NCBI GenBank assembly: GCA_032173965.1
Contig: CM063288.1
Span: forward strand, 16,038,501-16,102,500
Source: Sitta carolinensis
Taxonomy: Eukaryota; Chordata; Aves; Passeriformes; Sittidae
DNA: 64,000 nucleotides
Direction: 5' to 3'
A model generated the notes under the pieces. The model did not search any database. It saw only the letters and a program-made list of their open reading frames with translations, and was not told the origin of the DNA. Below are positions 59,896-64,000 of this stretch, piece by piece. Numbering within the stretch: position 1 is the first letter of the stretch; every line of letters begins with the position of its first letter. Both the position numbers and the translations under genes were made by a program.

Positions 59896-61494
59896 TCACT
59901 GGCTGCTCCAGGGGCTGGCTGCTGAGGCAGAGGTAGAGGGCTGAGCCTGCCCAGCTACACAGGTGGTGGCCATCCTGTTTCTGAGCCTACTGTGCTGTGG
60001 GGCAGGCAGTGCCTGGCCTTGCAGCACTCTCTCCAGGGCCTGGCAGCACTGCAGAACCTGCAGGAGAGGAAGCAGTGTGAGTGCCTATCTCCTGAACTTA
60101 CCGTTGGGCTGCATGGGAGTATCCATGACCCACAGGCTACTCTGCCGTGTTAGGAAACACTCCCTCTCCAATTCCTCACTCCTCAGCTCTCCTTCCTCTC
60201 TGAATGTCCAAACCAGCAGGCTATTGGTTTGGACTGGAGAGATTATAGCTGTGCCCAGTCCCACAAGATTCACATCTCCACCTGGATGCCCAGCCCTTCC
60301 TGTGCAGCACCCCAGCCCACAGCAGTGCCCCCAGCCACCCTGGTATGCAGACCAGGGAGTGCAAGCAGAGCGACATGTGCCCCTTACCGCATCAATCCCC
60401 CGGATGAGGATGGGCCTGACCTCCAGTTCCAGCAGCCAGTCAGCCTCCAGGATGCTGTGGTGGTACTCCTCTAGCTCCAGACTCTTCTGCCACTCCTCGG
60501 CCGGGGCAGCCTCATGCCGGTGAGCCCCCATAGCCATACCTGAGTTCTTCCAGGGCCAGGCCAGCCCCGGCCCCTCGCCCTGCTGCTGCAGGCGCAGGAG
60601 GCGGATGCGCGGGGAAACACAATGGGCCTGGGCACGAAGGGTGGCCACCCACTCCCTGAGGTGCAGCAGGGCCAGCGGCTCCTCCTGGCTCTCCTGCAGC
60701 TGGGCTCATACCCCCCAGCACTGCTGCCTGTGCCTAGTGGCTGCAGTGGGATCATGGAGTTGGGCAAGCCCAGGGCAGAGTTGGGCTGCTGGGGGGCCCT
60801 GCTGCATGGAGGGGGTTGTACAGTGCCGGGAGCCAGCCCTGCTCTGCTCCATCCTGGTGGCTGCAGTGGCAGTGATGCTGGTGGTGGCAGGGAGCAGATG
60901 TAACATGTGGTGGTGAAGAGAGAGCCACTTCTGGATGAGATCTGCTGTGGCCAAGCTCTGGTGAAAGACATCAGGGACCAGCCTCAAGACCTTCACTAAG
61001 GGCCCCACATCAGCAAAGCCACACAGGTCATGCAAGCTCTGGGGACTGAAGACCCTCTGGCTGAGGGTCCCTCCCTGCAGCAGCAGCCCCCAATTACGCC
61101 GGTGGGTAAAGAGCTGTGTGGCCAGGTGGGGGATGGATGCCAGGGGAGACTGCTGGGTAGGGCAGGCAGCTGGCTCATCATTTATGTGTAAGTTCTCACA
61201 GAGAGCTACCACCACCCTGGTGTCCAACCTCTCCTTCAGTGTGCTCAGGTGCTGCAGGTAGGAGGCCAGCCAGTCCACATAGCTGCTGGCTGCATCAGGG
61301 CTGGCCGAGCCAGGCTGGCAGTGGGCAAGCCTCTGCAGGTGCTGCCAGCTCTCCACCTCCCCCGAGGGGCTCCGTGGCAGCACCAGCAGCAGCACATGGT
61401 GCAGGCTGTGCAGGTCAAAGCCCTCCTGGCACTGCTGCATGTGCCTCACAAAGCTGCTGATCTCCCCTTCGAGGGCAGTGTAGAGGGTCTCCAT
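59896..61494 (-). CDS. Unrecognised gene, two exons, one in-frame TGA
   Basis: A 369-codon segment (60388-61494) starting METLYTALEGEISSFVRHMQ is Leu/His/Gln-rich and mostly helical by inspection (DLHSLHHVLLLVLPRSP, VDWLASYLQHLSTLKERLD, LREWVATLRAQAHCVSPRIR, LEADWLLELEVRPILIRGID). It ends at a GTAAGG donor in phase 0 and joins 59896-60057 (VLQCCQALERVLQGQ to a TGA at 59896-59898). Total 423 codons. A single TGA at 60706-60708 interrupts it, with the same frame continuing convincingly afterwards. No short intron removes it in phase. I do not recognise the family. It could be a real gene with a sequence error, an unseen intron, a C-terminal part of a longer protein, or a pseudogene. It converges on SLC4A3. 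Confidence 0.5.
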
Positions 61495-64000
61495 GGGTGG
61501 TCACAGTGATGGAGAAGAGTCGATCATGATTACAGCTCATCCACATGGTCCTGGGCCCTGGATGTGCTGGAAAACACACTGCACCAGGATACAATGTAGG
61601 CAGGATTGCTGCAGGGGCTCTGGTTTGGGTCACACACGTGGACTCAGTCAGCAAAGAGTTCTACCAAAGGCTGGTGTGCTGCTCGAAGAGTGGGACATCT
61701 GCCCAGCTTGGAGGAGTCAGTCCTGACTGTTCTGCCAAAGGTGAGGTGGCAGGTGGATCAAGAGAAGGGCAACAGGAATGGGCTAAGGCAGGAGGAATAA
61801 AAGGACTGCTGGCACACCAGGAGCCTGCTGGATCACAAAATACTGCTGCAGTGCAGGGGCAGTAGCTGAGAGGCTGCCTGCAGATTCAGGGGATGCTCCC
61901 GTGCTGGGGCTGGGGTAAATACCCTGGGTGTCTACAGGCCCCCAGTTCTCCAGGAGGTTCTCTGGGATGGCGCAACTGTTCACTTGCTCCCTGATAGGGG
62001 ACTTACTTATGTCAGACCAGGACTGCACTCCTACCAGAAATTTCTCGCTCTTTGCTATATGAGAAGAGGTTTATCTTTACAAAAGTAAGCTTGTCAGAGA
62101 CTTAAAAATAGAAAGTCCATTCCCAAAATTATCAATCTTATTATTTTAAACAACTGCATTGTTTAAGCAAATTGTTTGGGTTTCTGGTTCTGCCACCTGT
62201 GTTCAAGTACACTCAAGTTATCTTCTCCAGTTATTTTTGTTCTCTGCAGCCAGGAGGGGCTGGCACACCTCTGTTGTCAGATACCAAGGGCACCTATTCA
62301 CATGGCCCTATGGCTGGGAAGTTAAGGGAACTGCTAGCTAAAACCATTTCTACAACAAAACTGTTAACAACAGCCAGTGGCTGTTGTTTCCCCTTTCCCC
62401 TGTGTGTCTGAAAGTCCTTGTAGGGGCTTCTGTGTCTGCTTTTCAGATACTCCAACATTATTAAAATAAACTGTAAATCTTTTTCCCTCTTCCCCATGAA
62501 GAGGGGTTTGGGGGGGTGTGGGGCAGGTAACAATGGCAGGAGGAAGCAGCACAGTGCATTCCTCACATTGGCAGGAGTGACAGTTGGTCCAGTTTGCAAT
62601 CCCCAAGTGGGTTTGTTCAGATGTGAATTGTACCATTTTGGGGAGAGCAGAGCTGATGCTGAGCAGGACAATGGTTGCGTGTGAAGCCCCAAGAGCAGCC
62701 CCAGCTCGGGGGTGCTGGGTCCTGCTCGCTGTTGCAGATGACAAGGACCACCCTCAGCAAGCCCTGCTGAACACTGGTGACCTTGCACATCCCTGCCATG
62801 GCCCCAGCCCAATGCTCTCTGTCTCCTGCCCTCCATCCACCTCCCCTTCATGTCACCCAAAAGAAGGGACTCAGCCCCAGGAGAAGCACCAGTGAGAGAA
62901 GAAAGGGCTGAGCAGGGCCCTGCTGACCACCAGGGGAGGAACCTGGCCTCCTCAAGCATGACACAAACCTTCCTCCCCATGGGAACAGCAGGTTTGGACG
63001 TGTCTCTCGATGCTGCAGCCAGCCTTTCCCAGAGCCAGGCACATGGACATTGCCACATATCTACAGGGCAGAAATGAAGCTCCGTCCAGATGATCTCCCT
63101 CACACAGGTCTTAGCAAAGGATATTTTTCTACCAGGGATGTCAGAATCCCAGGCACAGGCTCAAACAGCATGTTTCCTCAATACAGGTGAGTACTCCTGT
63201 AATTTGTATGGCCTTCACTCCTTTGCCCTGGGAGGTTTGCTTCCAGGCTACTGCCCCATGCCCATGCCCCATCCCTCCCAGCATGACATCTCCTCAAGGC
63301 TCTCCAGCTCCCTGGCTCTCTGAGGTGCCTGTGCTGGGACTGGTCTCCAAAGGGACTCTGCAGATATGATTGAAGCACTTCTGGGACAATTCTTCTGTGC
63401 CTGTGCAAGGTTCCCCTGTCCAGGTGCATGCTTTTGGCTGGGATGCACCTGGTCACAAGCTGCTGTGTCTTCTCTGCAGAGATGGCTCTCATGAGCTCCC
63501 ATGCAGAGAAGGGGCAATGCTGCTGTGAGGTGTGGACAGGGAAGTCTCAGCCTGAGCTCTGAAATGTTACTGCCAAAGCTTCTTCCCTGCAAGAAGCAGT
63601 AAGGAGGTGGGCTGGCACCCATGAGTGTCCAGCGTGGCTAAGAGGGAGCCATGCAAGTGTCAGAACATGAAGGGCTGAGCATCAGTGCTGCACAACTTCC
63701 CCCATCTCTCCTTCCACTTTGCTCTGTGACCCCCTGGGCTGCCAGATGTGATATTGTCATTGAGCAGGACGGGAGGGCAATCTTCCTCACATGATTTTTG
63801 CAGAGAAGGAGGACCTTGTGATCTCTGCTGCAGGAGCCCAGCTGGATGATTTCCTTCATCCATCAGTCAGTGTCCCTGGAGGATGTTCCCCCACCCCCCC
63901 AGCACACAGAGTACAACAACGTCACTGGGGCTGGGAGAGGCTGGGGCGTGGCTGTTTCCTGCTGTGCCAGGCTCTCTTCCTCAGCAAAGACAGATGGCCA
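61495..64000. other. No supported gene
   Basis: No exon with family resemblance, repeat or RNA gene was recognised. A 269-codon open frame on the minus strand (62294-63103) shows no domain, no plausible splice context and no hydrophobic or charged periodicity. Upstream exons of the gene at 59.9-61.5 kb could be hidden here. Confidence 0.4.

Noticed and set aside
60706..60708. TGA as a selenocysteine codon
   Set aside because: No selenoprotein context recognised and no SECIS-like element sought successfully; error or pseudogene is simpler.
62294..63103. 269-codon open frame on the minus strand
   Set aside because: No domain, no family resemblance, no supporting splice sites; looks like chance openness in moderately GC-rich DNA.

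Overview
The window looks like a sauropsid, most likely avian, nuclear genome. It has long spliced genes with GT-AG introns, two CpG islands and several CR1 (chicken repeat 1) retrotransposon remnants, including one with the typical ATTCTATG-type 3' end. No bacterial, organellar or viral gene was seen. All homology statements come from remembered family sequences, not from a search.

Layout. (1) Positions 1-766 are a CpG island with good splice donors on both strands, so it may drive one or two transcripts whose bodies are outside or non-coding. (2) Positions 767-6050 hold no recognisable coding exon. (3) Positions 6050-25245, minus strand, carry a complete 25-exon STK11IP (LKB1-interacting protein) gene of about 1170 residues: N-terminal domain, leucine-rich repeats, acidic linker, PH-like segment, a CxxC zinc-ribbon-like pair and a conserved C-terminal region. 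(4) Positions 24900-25970 are a second CpG island that forms a head-to-head promoter. (5) Positions 30552-57354, plus strand, carry a complete 22-exon SLC4A3 (anion exchanger AE3) gene of about 1248 residues. Its 3' UTR runs to poly(A) signals at 59248 or 59308. (6) Positions 59896-61494, minus strand, carry an unrecognised two-exon reading frame interrupted by one in-frame TGA. It converges tail-to-tail on SLC4A3. (7) Positions 61495-64000 show nothing I can support.

Most interesting points. A 65-codon acidic open segment in the 5.9-kb SLC4A3 intron 5 has a consensus donor in the right phase to join the next exon. It sits where mammals place the first exon of the cardiac isoform (cAE3), so it is a candidate avian cAE3 promoter and exon. 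A CpG-island exon at 25393-25491 could supply another AE3 N-terminus. Three exons (SLC4A3 exon 3, the cAE3-like exon and STK11IP exon 16) each appear one base short of a clean frame. That points to assembly errors, or less likely to real lesions. SLC4A3 also has a GC-AG intron, and its last intron carries a recent 303-bp tandem duplication.

The two recognised genes need not act together. STK11IP is a lysosome-associated scaffold of the LKB1 kinase. AE3 is a plasma-membrane chloride/bicarbonate exchanger of excitable tissue. They are linked here by a shared promoter region and by conserved neighbourhood.
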